A stretch of DNA of 64,000 nt from Orychophragmus violaceus (lineage: Eukaryota; Streptophyta; Magnoliopsida; Brassicales; Brassicaceae), in contig CM058231.1 in the NCBI GenBank assembly GCA_030180135.1, forward strand, positions 52,400,235 to 52,464,234. Reading direction: 5' to 3'. The notes beneath the pieces were generated by a model. That model worked only from the letters and a program-made list of their open reading frames with translations. It made no database searches and had not been told where the DNA came from. Position numbers and translations under genes: made by a program. Each line of letters starts with the position of its first letter. Positions within the stretch are counted from its first letter, which is position 1. Shown piece after piece: positions 49,205 to 60,219 of this stretch.

Positions 49205-50270
49205 TGATGAGGACATCAACTCATCATTGACTCGGCAGACTAGAGGATGGCTCACCAAGCCGGTACAGCCTTCGGAGAGAAGCAGCTTTATCATACTAGG
49301 GATATAGGTGCACATTTTGGAGCGTATCTACCTAACCATGAGAAGTTAAGATACAAATCGACATGTTCTAGAAACCTGACTCACCAAGGAATCTGCACGC
49401 ACAGGAACCACGTCAATACCATTTTCTATGAAGACGTTATGCCCATTTCAAGCAAGGTGATTTTCAGGGAACCCGATAAAGACCGACTTGCACATTTTGG
49501 AGTGTTCACAACGAACCAGGATGAATCAAGGAGTAAAGGAACTTGTTATGGATTTTTGATTCATCAGGGAATGCATAATAGTTGAAATCACACCAATACC
49601 GACTCGGACAAAGAAGATATGCAAGATCAACCCCGAAGATTGCTGGACCTGCTTTATTTGGAAGCTCATGGATTTAGTGAACTCCAGAACTATGTTTGGC
49701 GACCTGGAGCACGTGCAAAATCTCCTTGGTCTGAAATTTATACTCTTTTTCCCTTAAGTGTGGTTTTGTCCCAATTGGGTTTTCCCACTAAGGTTTTAAT
49801 GAGGTAAACCAAGGCCCGCTTCAAGAGAAGGAAAATCTGGCCCGTCCAACCTTCTTCCTTGCATTCTATTTTAATAATATCGACCAGGCCTCTTTATGGC
49901 CCATTCTTAAGACTTGTAACCCTAGTACTTTGGCTATTTAAGGCCACTCTTTGTTTTTCAATAAACTCAAGTAAGTTTTAGGTAATAAGAACCCTAGAGG
50001 TTGTTCGATCTTCTTGACCTTGCGCGGCTACCCCTTGGTCCGAGATCGTTTGTTGTTTAAAGCTTGCTTGTTTCGTGAATCAAAGTGTTTTAGTTCGTGT
50101 CGTACCCATCATCTATCCATCGAATCATCCACTGACCAGGAAGAGAGCGCCTTCGGCCAGCTTCCTCGTCCCATCGATCCGCCTTCGGCCAGCTTCCTCG
50201 TCCCATCGATCCGCCTTCGACCATCGTTCTTCTCATCGCTTCTCGACCACCCGCCTTCGATCTTACATCA
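49205..50270 (+). repeat. 5' LTR of the gag-only element
   Basis: Starts TGATGAGGACATC, ends cttacatca. Contains a tandem duplication of a ~32-bp unit starting gccttcggccagcttcctcg at about 50151-50214, single in the other LTR. A TATA-like ctatttaag lies near 49935. Confidence 0.88.
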
Positions 50271-50272
50271 TC

Positions 50273-50284
50273 TGGTATCAGATC
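50273..50284 (+). other. Primer binding site of the gag-only element
   Basis: tggtatcagatc, two bases after the LTR end; mismatched at the end relative to the tRNA-Met consensus tggtatcagagc. Confidence 0.75.
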
Positions 50285-51141
50285 TTAGGCTCTCGACACC
50301 GACCGGTTACATCTACCTTTTGCACTTTTATTTCAATCTTTTATTGATTGCTTGCATAAAAAAAAACTTGCATCTTTATTGTTAGAACCATAGCCTGTTC
50401 GTCATAGTTTTGCATCAAAATATATATATATATAATCATTGTTGCATCCAACTTTCGTCTCATCTCACTTTTGTCTCATCCAACTTTTGTCTCTATTTAC
50501 GTTTGTGTGTTTGACTTGCTATTGATATCTGTTTTGTCTCGTATATTAGTCGTTTTCTTGTTTACTTGCATTCGCCTTTGTTTAACAAAAAAAAAAAAAA
50601 AATTATCTTGCTTCATTTTTCTCTTATTCTTGTTACTGACTTCTTCTGCTGCATTGGTCTGTGTTGCTTTCATCTTATTAAAAAAGAAAAAAAAAAGAGA
50701 ATAGGCATTCGCTAGGTTGCTGGATCTTTACGGCTGCATATAAGTTGTTCCTTAGAGTTTCTTTTTGTGCTCGGTTTAGTGTGATTTGGTTTTAAGTAAT
50801 TATTTGCATTGGTTAAGCTGAATTAAGCCCATTTCCTTTTTAGTTATCTAATCAAAAAAAAAAGGAAACTTGTTATATCACCTTTAGGAAAAGCGGCTGC
50901 ATCCATCATCTAGTACACTAGGGTTTGGTGTGTCCTAATTCATGCTTTGTGGTTTAATTTGTTTCTGGTTTGTTTAACTATTTACATTTAGTTGTCCTAT
51001 TCAAGAAAAAAAAATTGGCATATCATCTTTTCCTTTTTTTGGTCTTGCGATTGTTTTCTTTCTTTTTTCTGGTATATTTTCTTGCTTTCTTTTCCTTTGG
51101 GCGTGATCTTTTCATTAAGTGTGCAGTGAAAGAGCTAAAGC
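50285..51141 (+). other. T-rich leader of the gag-only element
   Basis: About 860 bases with T runs and A runs and no gene, comparable to the leader at 11926-12904 of the plus-strand gypsy. Ends at the gag ATG at 51142. Confidence 0.5.
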
Positions 51142-51745
51142 ATGGGAGATCATCAAGAGAACCAACAAACCGTACAGCCCGACTTTACCCAGCTCATGGC
51201 TGCGATACAAGCCATAGGAGCTAAGCTAGATCGTCTAGAGCGACCACCCGACCACTCTCGACCTGGTCGAGTGCGACAAGGACGACCAGACCATGGTCAC
51301 AACCTAGACAACGTTGGAGACGACCATGCTGCGGATGAGATTGAACCCGAGCCACCAGACCATTACCCGCCCCATCCTCCCACCAGACTAAAGACATTTG
51401 CAAACTTATAAATCTCGATATAATTCTTATGTCTTAGACTCACATCCAATGTCTTTTTCAGGTACTGAAGACTACTTTCATTGGGAGGAAGACCTATAAG
51501 ACTATTTTTGGGATCACAACATCCCAAGAAGAGATCAGCCTTCGTATGCTATCCGAACCCTGGCCGGAGATGCCTATACATGGTGGAAGAACGAGGAGAA
51601 ATGGCGAGTTCACTACAATGAGCCAGCATGGACGTGGAAGGACCTTAAATGGCTCGTATACGAGCAATAAGTCACGCCAAGATCAAAGAACTAGGACCGT
51701 CCACGCCTTTCGACCGCCTCGACCAAAAGTCCCAATGCTAGAACC
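51142..51745 (+). pseudogene. Gag of the gag-only gypsy element, interrupted
   Basis: ATG 51142 opens MGDHQENQQTVQPDF and an 89-residue N-terminal part with a Pro/Asp-rich stretch, ending at a stop near 51409. After a shift the gag core continues: DYFHWEEDL, a stop, DYFWDHNIPRRDQPSYAIRT, LAGDAYTWWKNEEKWR, WTWKDLKWLVYEQ, then a stop. These blocks match the retrotransposon gag core (W......+..A.....L.G.A..WW). At least three in-frame breaks; no zinc knuckle found. Confidence 0.75.
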
Positions 51746-52478
51746 GCCGCGATCAAAGGTTAAAGTGTCCCGACCCAACTCTTTTCCATCTGATTGTAAT
51801 GAATCAAAAACTGTTTTAATGCACTTGGGATTGCCCAAAAGTGTTGAGAAGGACGCAGGAATGATAGAGAGTCCAATGGACCGCACAGACCAAAGGACCG
51901 GAGGCGAGACCGAGAAACAAGTGGAACCGCCCGACCCAAACACAGCTGAGAGTGTTAATCAAGTAAGTCTTTCTCTAAAAAAGTTCATATCTACGGATTC
52001 CTCAGAAGTACTAAAAGATTTGACGAACTTGAAAGAGCATGAGGAATCAAAAGATGATTTGAACCCACGAGTAGACCTTAATCATAATGTAAGCACAGCT
52101 CGTTTATCATCTCCTAAAGAACACCTAATGCACTTGTTTCTTGCCAAAGATGTCAATGTTATTGCAGGAACCAAAGGGCCGGACCGAAAAGAAGTACCAC
52201 CCGACCTTGGATGCTACTTAAACGAGGCCAGAGAAGATGATGGTAAAAAAACTTTTCACTGGCAAGAAAACCAGAGGAGAGGCGTGATTTTGGATCACTT
52301 ACTCAAAGAAGAACCGCCTGATGCTCCCTACGTCAACGAGCCTCGGATTCATCAAGGTAAGGCCATGGACTCACAAAACCGCATGAAAGCTAACTTGCTT
52401 TCTCTTGGTGCAGGTTATACAATTTCGAGGTCGAAATATTTTCAAGAGGAAGAGTATGATGAGGACATCAACCCATAA
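51731..52478 (+). CDS. Unknown C-terminal open frame of the gag-only element
   Basis: The frame open from 51546 to 52478 reads about 310 codons, but its first ~60 codons are gag core in the wrong phase. The remaining ~250 residues are hydrophilic, rich in Lys, Glu, Asp and Pro, with repeated PPD and EPPDA-type motifs, and no domain I recognise. It ends inside the 3' LTR start. Either a lineage-specific Gag extension or spurious; not assigned a function. Confidence 0.4.
52444..52456 (+). other. Polypurine tract of the gag-only element
   Basis: aagaggaagagta directly before the 3' LTR start TGATGAGG at 52457. Confidence 0.8.
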
Positions 52479-53499
52479 TTGACCCGGCAGACTAGAGGAT
52501 GGCTCACCAAGCCGGTACATGCCTTAGGAGAGAAGCAGCTTTATCATACCAGAGATATAGGTGCACATTTTGGAGCGTATATACCTAACCATGAGAATTT
52601 AAGCTACAAATCGACATGTTCTAGAAACCTGACTCACCAAGGAATCTTCACAAACTGAAATCACGTCAATACCATTTTCTATGAAGAAGTTATGCCCATT
52701 TCAAGACAGGTGATTTTCAGGGAACCCGATAAAGAACGACTTGCACATTTTGGAGTGTTCACAACGAACCAGGATGAATCAAGGAGTAACGGAACTTGTT
52801 ATGGATTCTTGATTCATCAGGGAATGCATGAGAGTTAGAATCACACCAATACCGGCTCGGACAAAGAAGATATGCAAGATCAAACCCGAAGATTGCTGGA
52901 CCTGCCTTATTTGGAAGCTCACGGATTTAGTAAACTCCAGAACTATGTTTGGCGACCTGGAGCACGTGCAACATCTCCTTGGGCTGAGGTTTATACTTTT
53001 TTCCCTTAAGTGTGGTTTTGTCCCAATTGGGTTTTCCCACTAAGGTTTTTAATGAGGTAAACCAAGGCCCGCTTCAAGAGAAGGAGAATCTGGCCCGTCC
53101 AACCTTCTTCCTTGCATTCTATTTTATGAATTTCGACCAGGCCTCTTTATGGCCCATTCTTAAGACTTGTAACCCTAGCAATTTGTCTATTTAAGTCCAC
53201 TCTTTGTTTTTCAATAAACTCAAGTAAGTTTTAAGTAAAAAGAACCCTAGAGGTTGTTCGATCTTCTTGACCTTGCGCGGCTACCCCTTGGTCCGAGATC
53301 GTTTGTTGTTTAAAGCTTGCTTGTTTCGTGAATCAAAGTGTTTTAGTTCGTGTCCTACCCATCATCTATCCATCGAATCATCCACTGACCGGGAAGAGAG
53401 CGCATACGGCCAGCTTCCTCGTCCCATCGATCCGCCTTCGACCATCGTTCTTCTCATCGCTTCTCGACCACTCGACCACCCGCCTTCGATCTTACACCA
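52457..53499 (+). repeat. 3' LTR of the gag-only element
   Basis: Direct repeat of 49205-50270, with TG..CA ends and followed by the target copy agggt. Short open frames recur in both LTRs and are not genes. Confidence 0.88.
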
Positions 53500-53504
53500 A
53501 GGGT

Positions 53505-53802
53505 TTAGGGTTTAGGTTTAGGGTATATGGTTTAGAGTTTAACTTTTACAGTTTATAACTTATATGTTATGTCTGTACTCGATTAAAATTTTCACAATTA
53601 TGTTTATTTAGTGATGAATCATTTTAAATCCCGTTTTCGTAAAATCCGGATTTAACATAGTTGTTAAGTAAAGTTTACAATTTCTCAGTGCATTAGTTCA
53701 TTATTTTTTTTTTGTCAACAGTTCATTATTTCTTTATAGTTCTATTAATGGTTTTAATAATTAACTTAATACTGAGGTTCTTATATATAAAATCTCGACT
53801 AA
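53505..53802. other. Intergenic stretch after the gag-only element
   Basis: Begins with gttta/ttaggg-type repeats continuous with those at 49184-49203 and passes into AT-rich sequence with a poly-T run at 53705. No gene is seen. Confidence 0.5.
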
Positions 53803-54056
53803 TCTAATATATAATGAGAAACCAAACTCTCCATCCTTGTGCCACGTGTCCTATTTTTTACAAAAGTAAGCTGGGCCTTCGATTGAATTTCTCCTCAGCA
53901 AACTTAGCCTCGGCCCATTAACGTAATACCCAAAAGTTTGCCCTACCGTCTTCTACCCCTCGCGGTTACTGTAAACCTTCCAACTCCCCCACCCCTTTAC
54001 TCCCCATAAAATCCCACTTCAAGCGTGATAACTCCATTGTACTTTTATTCAATTAC

Positions 54057-54500
54057 ATGCGCCTTCTCATATCTGTCTTTATCAAACCCTATAAATATGA
54101 ACCTCGCCGCAGCACCAAACCTCTACACCATCTTCCCAAAGCAAAATACGAAACCAGTTCGTTATTAAATCCAATTTTCCAAAACCTTACGATGCCATGT
54201 TCACGCTCAAGGTACACGAGCATAAAGGAATCCAGGTTTCTCACGTCACGCTCAAATATACTCTTCGGATGGATTCAATGCCATGTTCCAAACCGCGTTC
54301 AAGGATTCAGAGACCGGAAAGTTCAGTTACCGTTGCTGTTTGCTCTCCGGATTCGGCCCTGGTGCTTTCGAAGCTCTCGCCACTCTTTTAGGTAACTTTC
54401 ATATCATGTCTTTTCATTTTCTTTACCGGTCAAAACTCAGACGTACTCATAAAATTGTTCTATTCGACCCCGTAATTCGAGTTAAACAAATAGTTTAACA
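54057..54500 (+). other. Possible exon-like fragment inside the Helitron
   Basis: A TATA motif (ctataaatatg near 54089) lies upstream of open frames in which one reads FKDSETGKFSYRCCLLSGFG followed by a possible splice donor ag/gtaactt near 54392. Such TATA-plus-exon structures are common where Helitrons have captured gene pieces, but I do not recognise the protein and the frame is short. Treat as unproven. Confidence 0.3.
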
Positions 54501-55342
54501 ATAAAAATTTAGTTGGGTAAGGAGAATTATGTGTTCAAATCTGTTTGATTTTGGTAAATGCTATTGAAACTCTTTGCTATGCCAGTGGGAGATTTTGCTT
54601 CTGATCCAATTGTTCTTGCCAAATCTTGATCCTGATGATCATAAACATTTAAGTAGAAGAATTTAAGTCTTTGAATCCTTTCATAAAAATGATTCATGTA
54701 GGTCTCCTTCTCCATTGCAACTTTCTGTCTTATATGAGTAAAAAAAGAAGATTTTGCTCTTGTGTGTGGTTATATAAATACGCTTTGATTCTCTTCATTG
54801 TCTATATGCCATGGATTCAAGAGTTTTAAGCATCTCAAAGGATACATTTTGATTAGACAAAAACACTGTGGTGAGTTCTCTTTTTTTTTACTCTTCTAAA
54901 TATCAAGGTGGTGATGGTTAGACTTCAGCAATAGAAAGAACAAGTCCTGAGCTCTTCAAGTAAAAAGGACCCATACACTAAGCTCGAACCATCATTAGAG
55001 AAAAAAACATATTGGGTCCGTGGTCAGTTGCGGCAGAAAATCGGGACTCGGGAACCTCTCAAAGTCCCTATGGCTTTCAAACAACAAGAGAGGTAATTTT
55101 GATATGGTCAAATAACACCAATTATAAAACCAGACTGATCAGTATAGTGCCATAATATTGTAGTTTTTTTTTGTTATTTCTTAGGTACAGAAGTCAAACA
55201 TATGCAATGATGTCTCCAATTACTAAAGGTCTTCTCGCAAGAAGCTGAAAGGCTTCTGGTTCTCTTCTTCCAGCCATCTTTAACCTATCCAAGGTCAATT
55301 TCTCATCATACCAAACAGAAAAAGGTTTTATATAGCTCATGG

Positions 55343-55436
55343 TTTTCCACTGTTAGTTTAGTAACTTCTGTACAACTGTTGTTTCAGATTTTCCACTGTT
55401 AGTTTAGTAACTTCTGTACAACTGTTGTTTCAGATT
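55343..55436. repeat. Perfect tandem duplication of a 46-bp unit
   Basis: Two adjacent copies starting ttccactgttagtttagtaa (55345 and 55391) with no differences visible. Lies in the left part of the Helitron, just before the nested Tat element. Confidence 0.85.
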
Positions 55437-55555
55437 CAATATCTAGAGAAAGGTGGTTTGAGTAAGTCGTAATATATGATATACAATGGAGCTCTACTCA
55501 GCCTGATAAACGTCGTCGGTAATGGGTAGCGAGTAAGAAATAGAGAGGTATTGGT

Positions 55556-55657
55556 TGTCATATATGGGTTTAGCACCCCACCCATTTAGAAGGCCCAATA
55601 CCTATTCTTCAGCTCAAGGTCAGCCCAACAAGAAATCCAAGGCCCAACAAGCAATAA
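55556..55657 (+). repeat. 5' LTR remnant of the Tat-type element
   Basis: 102 bases identical to 59565-59666. Similarity stops abruptly after caataa; the deletion joins this point to the region next to the antisense gene. Confidence 0.9.
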
Positions 55658-55738
55658 CAAAATCTTATTAAGTTTAAATTTTTGTCTCAACCGCACCGAA
55701 CAGATCGACATCCTGGCCAGATGTTCGATACACTTTTT

Positions 55739-56035
55739 AAGCCGGGCCAAGTCCCGCACAAGGCTAATCGACAGTAAATAAGTCGAGCATAGCTCTCGCA
55801 CACTGTCCCGATCAGACCTTAGGTTTAAGCCGAGCACTTACTCGCGCCCGACCCGTGGTACAACGAGCATAGTCTCGAAACCCACAACCAAGTAAGCCGG
55901 GCCCAGTTCCCGCACAAGGAAGACTGACAGAAAAAATAAGCCGAACACAGTTTCGCATAATTGTCCCGGTCAGTCCTACGGGATAAGCCGAGCATCGCGC
56001 TCGCTCCTCGCCAAAATCAACTATCTAACCTAAAC
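55739..56035. repeat. Two diverged ~155-bp tandem units in the Tat 3' region
   Basis: Units beginning aagccgggcc (about 55739 and 55893) share cccgcacaagg, gactgacag/atcgacag, aagccgaacac/aagtcgagcat, gtcccg.tcag and aagccgagca in the same order. Variable tandem repeats in this position are a known trait of Tat/Ogre elements. Confidence 0.7.
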
Positions 56036-56183
56036 CGAGCACTTCCTTCTTTCATCGTTTATTTCAACTTAAGCATAAATAAAAGAGTGGGAACGAGAAG
56101 AAAACAAGTTCATTAAGAACGCACGAAGGCGAAGATCCGATTACAATAACATATTACAAAAAGAAAAGGAGAAACAGCAAAGT

Positions 56184-59168
56184 TTAAGAAGCAGCCTCGG
56201 GAGCTCGATCCTCATCCTCGACCGAAGCTTGCTGATCCGCCGCAGATACCGAAGAGCCTCCGACGGCCCGACCAGGACTATCCGGTGGAGTCATGGTAAA
56301 ATCATCGTCCTTCAGGTCGGTAAACTCAATCGAGATGAGTGCCTCCTTAAAACGAGCAGCATCGGCATGGGCCTTGGCTATCCTATCAGGAGGAATAGCA
56401 AATCCCTCCTTAACCAGTGTCTCCAGCATGGACGCAACGGCAGCGGCCTGATTCATCAATATTTGGGTCCTCCGCCCGAGCTCTTTCTCCTCGTTAGCCT
56501 TCTTAATTTTAGAAAGCCGAGCCTGCGCTTTCTCAGAAATCCGCCGCCTCTCTTTCTGGACTTCCCGCGTACGAGAGGATCTCAGCCGAGCACACTTGGA
56601 TTCAAGCCTGCCCTCCAAATCAGATACCCGAGCAATCAGTTCATCGGCTTCGGCCCGAACGTTTGAGCAATCAGCCAGACACTGAACATTCTCAGTATTT
56701 AGCCGATCGTTCTCAGTCGAAAGTCCAGCGACTTTCTCTTCCAAAGCAGACACCTTCCTCTGCTCATCTTCAAGGGTCGCTCGAAGCGCCACCGCGTGTA
56801 GTGACACCTCACGATACCCCTCTAGCTCGGCAATGACCTTACCGGCCTTGGTAAGGTCCCGCTTCAACCCACTGATCGCCCTCTCAAGGTCGACCTCCCT
56901 CTGCTCGTACGCATCGAACAGAAGGTTATAGTTAGCAAGGCCCTGAAATGAAAGACAGATTAGAAAGAGGACGATCAACAAAGATAAAAATCATAGGAAA
57001 AGTTAAATCTTACCCGAGCCATATCTTTGGCTGCCGCTTTCTTCCGATCAGGGAAGCGCGTATTCTCAACCGGAGGCAACGGATGCGGAGGACTTTCCCG
57101 CAACATCCGGAACAAGTCCGCGCAAGCTCCACCATCACGAACCATCGGCATCTCACCTTCATAACGAACGGAGAAGCCATAGTCCGTGAACGCCCCTTCA
57201 CCCGGTCCACCCAAGAAAGTGAGTCCGGCGATCTCATCCAGATCCGGAATAGACTGGTCCTCCCGAGGATCAGCATCCCCGTCTTCTTCCCGGCCTTCAA
57301 CCTCAGCATGGCCAGCGCCCGGGTCATCGGTCGAACGCTCCAGAAGGGCCGCATCATCAACATTTGGACCCTCGACGTCCCCGACCTGGGTACCCGTAGC
57401 ACCCGGAAGAACCACCAGAGCCGCCTGCTCGGAAGGCTCGAGTGCTTGACCCGCAGGATCAACAGCCCTCTTTTTCTTCTTCCTGATTAAGGAGAAGACG
57501 TCAACGTTCTCTTCGGTCTCTCGACCATCTTCAGGGACAAGGGGAGTTCCCGGTTCAGTTGCGGCCGCATCCTCGGTCCGCGACCTTTTCTTCTTTTTCC
57601 TTTTCTTCTTTTGAGCCTCGGCCGCCTCCACCGCCTCGCAAACCTGACGAAACAAATCCCGATGATACTCGTTTACAAAAACCATCTCGGGCGGGACCTC
57701 CCCGACCGATGGCGAAAAAGGTCGATTTGGTTCCAAGGCAACAGGATTTACCTGTGGCTCGGAGGGATTTGTTGGCTCCGCAACAGGATTTTCCTGCTGA
57801 TCGACGAGATTCTCCTCGACGTAGTTTACAACTTTCAGATCCATACGGCCCATCTCTAGCTTCCGACTTTTCTTCGGCACGATCGGAACGAGAGGTCTAC
57901 TGTTATGCTCAATCAAAGACTCGACCGAACGCAGATAACAGCCTGCAGAACATACGATGCGTATCGAAGAAGTAAAAAAAAAAAGAGCAAAACATAGAAA
58001 AGACGAAAAACGACAAGAATACCTTCGTCTGAACACTCTATGGCTCGCCTGACCCGACTAACGTGAACGTCTGGCCACCTCTGGATACTCCGAGAAACGA
58101 GCCTATGCAGCTTCGACAAAAACTGGTCTGGAACCGGGAGATCGATAGAATGACGATCTGCAAGAAGAGAGAACGAGGATGAGTTAGTCTATTTAGAGGA
58201 ACGAGCAGGAAGTAGAGATTACCATGAAGATGATTCCAGAGCGTCCTATACGGCCTCTCAGGATCGGGAACCGAGGCGGAATTAACCCGAACATAAAAGT
58301 AGCGATCCTGCCAGTCGTCAATTTTAGACGGTTTCCCGATGACGACCTTCTCCCCATAACGAGTACGCATACAGACATACCGGGTCCCGACGGTAGTAGG
58401 GTTTGTGGAAATTGTCGTTATCTCTTCAAAAAACCGAAGAGTCATCTCCACTCCACACTCGGAGGCCAGAATCATGGATCCAACCAAGTTTTGAACAGCG
58501 GCCGGGCACAGCTGGGACATAGCAATCCTTCTCTCTTCGCAATAAGCCACCAGTAACCTCGGTAGAGGGAATCGAAGGTGGATACCCCTGAACCAAAAAT
58601 CGTACAAGCATATCCACCCCTCGGGACAATCCCAGGGCCTCTCGTGCGACTCAGTTTTGCGAAGCTCGAGCCGGTCAATACCCCCAGGATCACAGTTGTC
58701 CCTCAGCCACGCCAAGTCATCTTCCGAGCATTTCGTCGGAAGAACTTCACGAACCGGACGCGTCTTCTTCGAGCCATCCGCGGCCTTTCGCCCCGTCTTC
58801 CGAGCCTTACTCGGTCTCCTCGGTTCCACCACCATCCTGTCACACCGAGCCTGGTCAACCGTAGCCACCACTTCTGCCTTCACGGGAAGAGAGCCCAAGT
58901 TCTGGTTCAACGGGATCCAGGGCCGAGCACCGTCGTCTTCGGAATCGATCAGATAAGGCACACGGAAACTCTGTACACTGCACGAGGCCGTCGGATCATG
59001 AGTTCGGTTATCGTTAGGATTCTGGGAAATGACCTCCGTTCGTCCCGAGCCAGGCGAGGAGACTAGCTGACCTACCGACGAACTGGACTGAACGGAATCA
59101 TCTTCGGACAATCTAACCGAATACAAGTCCCGACCCGAGGAAGACGCTGAACTAGAATCGATTCTCAT
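56184..59168 (-). CDS. Antisense spliced gene of the Tat-type element, about 922 residues (function unknown)
   Basis: Four exons on the minus strand: 59168-58223, 58157-58023, 57942-57014 and 56942-56184. The introns of 65, 80 and 71 bases all have GT..AG ends and T-rich 3' parts; none is a multiple of three, yet the joined frame stays open for 2769 bases to the stop. Exon 1 has a Ser-rich acidic start and a conserved-looking region (CPEGWICLYDFWFRGIHLRF, then LPRLLVAYCEERRIAMSQL) that resembles the plant family called putative gypsy-type transposon. Exon 3 carries two Lys/Arg tracts (about 470 and 515) in acidic sequence, possible nuclear signals. Exon 4 is a long coiled coil (about 675-860). 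A TATA box lies 112 bases upstream. No catalytic motif seen. Function unknown. Confidence 0.8.
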
Positions 59169-59279
59169 AACTTACAATACAACAAAGCAACAAACCTAGA
59201 GAGAGAAAAATCTAGAGAGAAGGGAGAGCGAAATACCTGCGAAAGGAGAGAAATGAAACTGGAGAAGAGCGGAGCAAGA

Positions 59280-59288
59280 TATATATAA
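59280..59288 (-). promoter_or_regulatory. TATA box of the antisense gene
   Basis: Minus strand reads gcttatatatatcttgc around here, 112 bases before the ATG at 59168, followed by a ct-rich leader as in many plant 5' UTRs. It lies inside the element just before the purine tract and LTR, so the promoter is internal and independent of the LTR promoter. Confidence 0.6.
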
Positions 59289-59544
59289 GCGAGCGGGGAA
59301 AATCTCGAGACAAGCGCAATGATGACCCCTACGCAACCCTTCGGCTTCCCACGTTTATAGATGCCATCATTGCAACAAGCCGACTCTTCGATGCCCCGCC
59401 AGTTCCCAAGAAATTTCTCGCACCCCCCGAAGAAGAAGAAAAAAGGCACACGGATTCAATTAACGGACCGGGCCGATTCCGAATAAATATTGGCCCAACT
59501 AAGCACTGATCAAATCCGCCGACCTCGATACCACGAAGATCGAC

Positions 59545-59564
59545 GAACTGGGGGGGGGGCTTAC
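59545..59564 (+). other. Polypurine tract of the Tat-type element
   Basis: A g-run of ten (59550-59559) in gaactggggggggggc, directly before the LTR start TGTCATATATG at 59565. Confidence 0.85.
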
Positions 59565-60214
59565 TGTCATATATGGGTTTAGCACCCCACCCATTTAGAA
59601 GGCCCAATACCTATTCTTCAGCTCAAGGTCAGCCCAACAAGAAATCCAAGGCCCAACAAGCAATAAAGGGCCAGAACGAATATGCCAGACCAAGCTCGTT
59701 TACATCGGCTCGGCTCGGCTCGACCTGAACAAAACGACAACGAGCCGGCTCAGCTGCACAAACGTCCAAGGAATGTACGGCTGAGCCCATCTCGTTGTCG
59801 AGTACGGCCCAATCCGCACGAGCCCGACGAGCAGTCAACGGCCTGTAGAAAGTACGACCGTATTTTACTATAAATAGGAGTCGTCACTGTACATTAAGGT
59901 AACTTTTTTTGGGATTTGTGCACTTCTTACTACTTTCTCTCTCTAGAATCCATTTCCCGAATTGTAAACCGAGCACGTCTCCCGACCTGCTCGGATATCT
60001 GAATATAAAGACACGCTTGTTCCGAGCATATTATTCTCCTTTAACGAACCCGAACACGATTCCCTTCTCATCCATCCCGAGCACACTTCTAACTCCTGCT
60101 AGTCTATGAATCTAGTCGGTTCTCTCTCAAGAACAACTTAGTTCCTTCGGACCGAGCACGTTAACTCTCTAGCAAGACGCGCATCCCGACCCTGTGACCA
60201 CCTCGGTTATCACA
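59565..60214 (+). repeat. Complete 3' LTR of the Tat-type element
   Basis: 650 bases, TGTCATATATG...GTTATCACA. Contains a TATA box ctataaata at 59868-59876 about 300 bases in. Followed by target copy ttggt. Confidence 0.9.
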
Positions 60215-60219
60215 TTGGT

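Larger units (their letters stand above)
49200..53504 (+). mobile_element. Gag-only gypsy-type retrotransposon with target duplication
   Basis: Target duplication agggt at 49200-49204 and 53500-53504; LTRs 49205-50270 and 52457-53499 (TG..CA); primer site after the first and purine tract before the second LTR. The 2.2-kb internal region has a gag but no protease, RT or integrase, so it fits the TR-GAG type of non-autonomous element. It inserted into a short telomere-like ttaggg tract. The LTRs differ by scattered substitutions and by a ~32-bp duplication present only in the 5' LTR. Confidence 0.88.
55551..60219 (+). mobile_element. Internally deleted Tat-type LTR element carrying an antisense gene
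   Basis: Target duplication ttggt at 55551-55555 and 60215-60219. A 102-base 5' LTR remnant (55556-55657) is identical to the start of the 3' LTR (59565-60214). A purine tract with a run of ten g precedes the 3' LTR, so the element is plus-oriented. Most of the 5' LTR, primer site, gag and pol are missing. What remains is the 3' non-coding region with tandem repeats and a spliced gene in antisense. Antisense extra ORFs between pol and 3' LTR are known in the Tat group, which is why I place it there. Confidence 0.85.

Noticed and set aside
56229..59066. Plus-strand open frames of 90-180 codons
   Set aside because: They are shadows of the minus-strand exons; the spliced minus-strand gene explains the low stop density.
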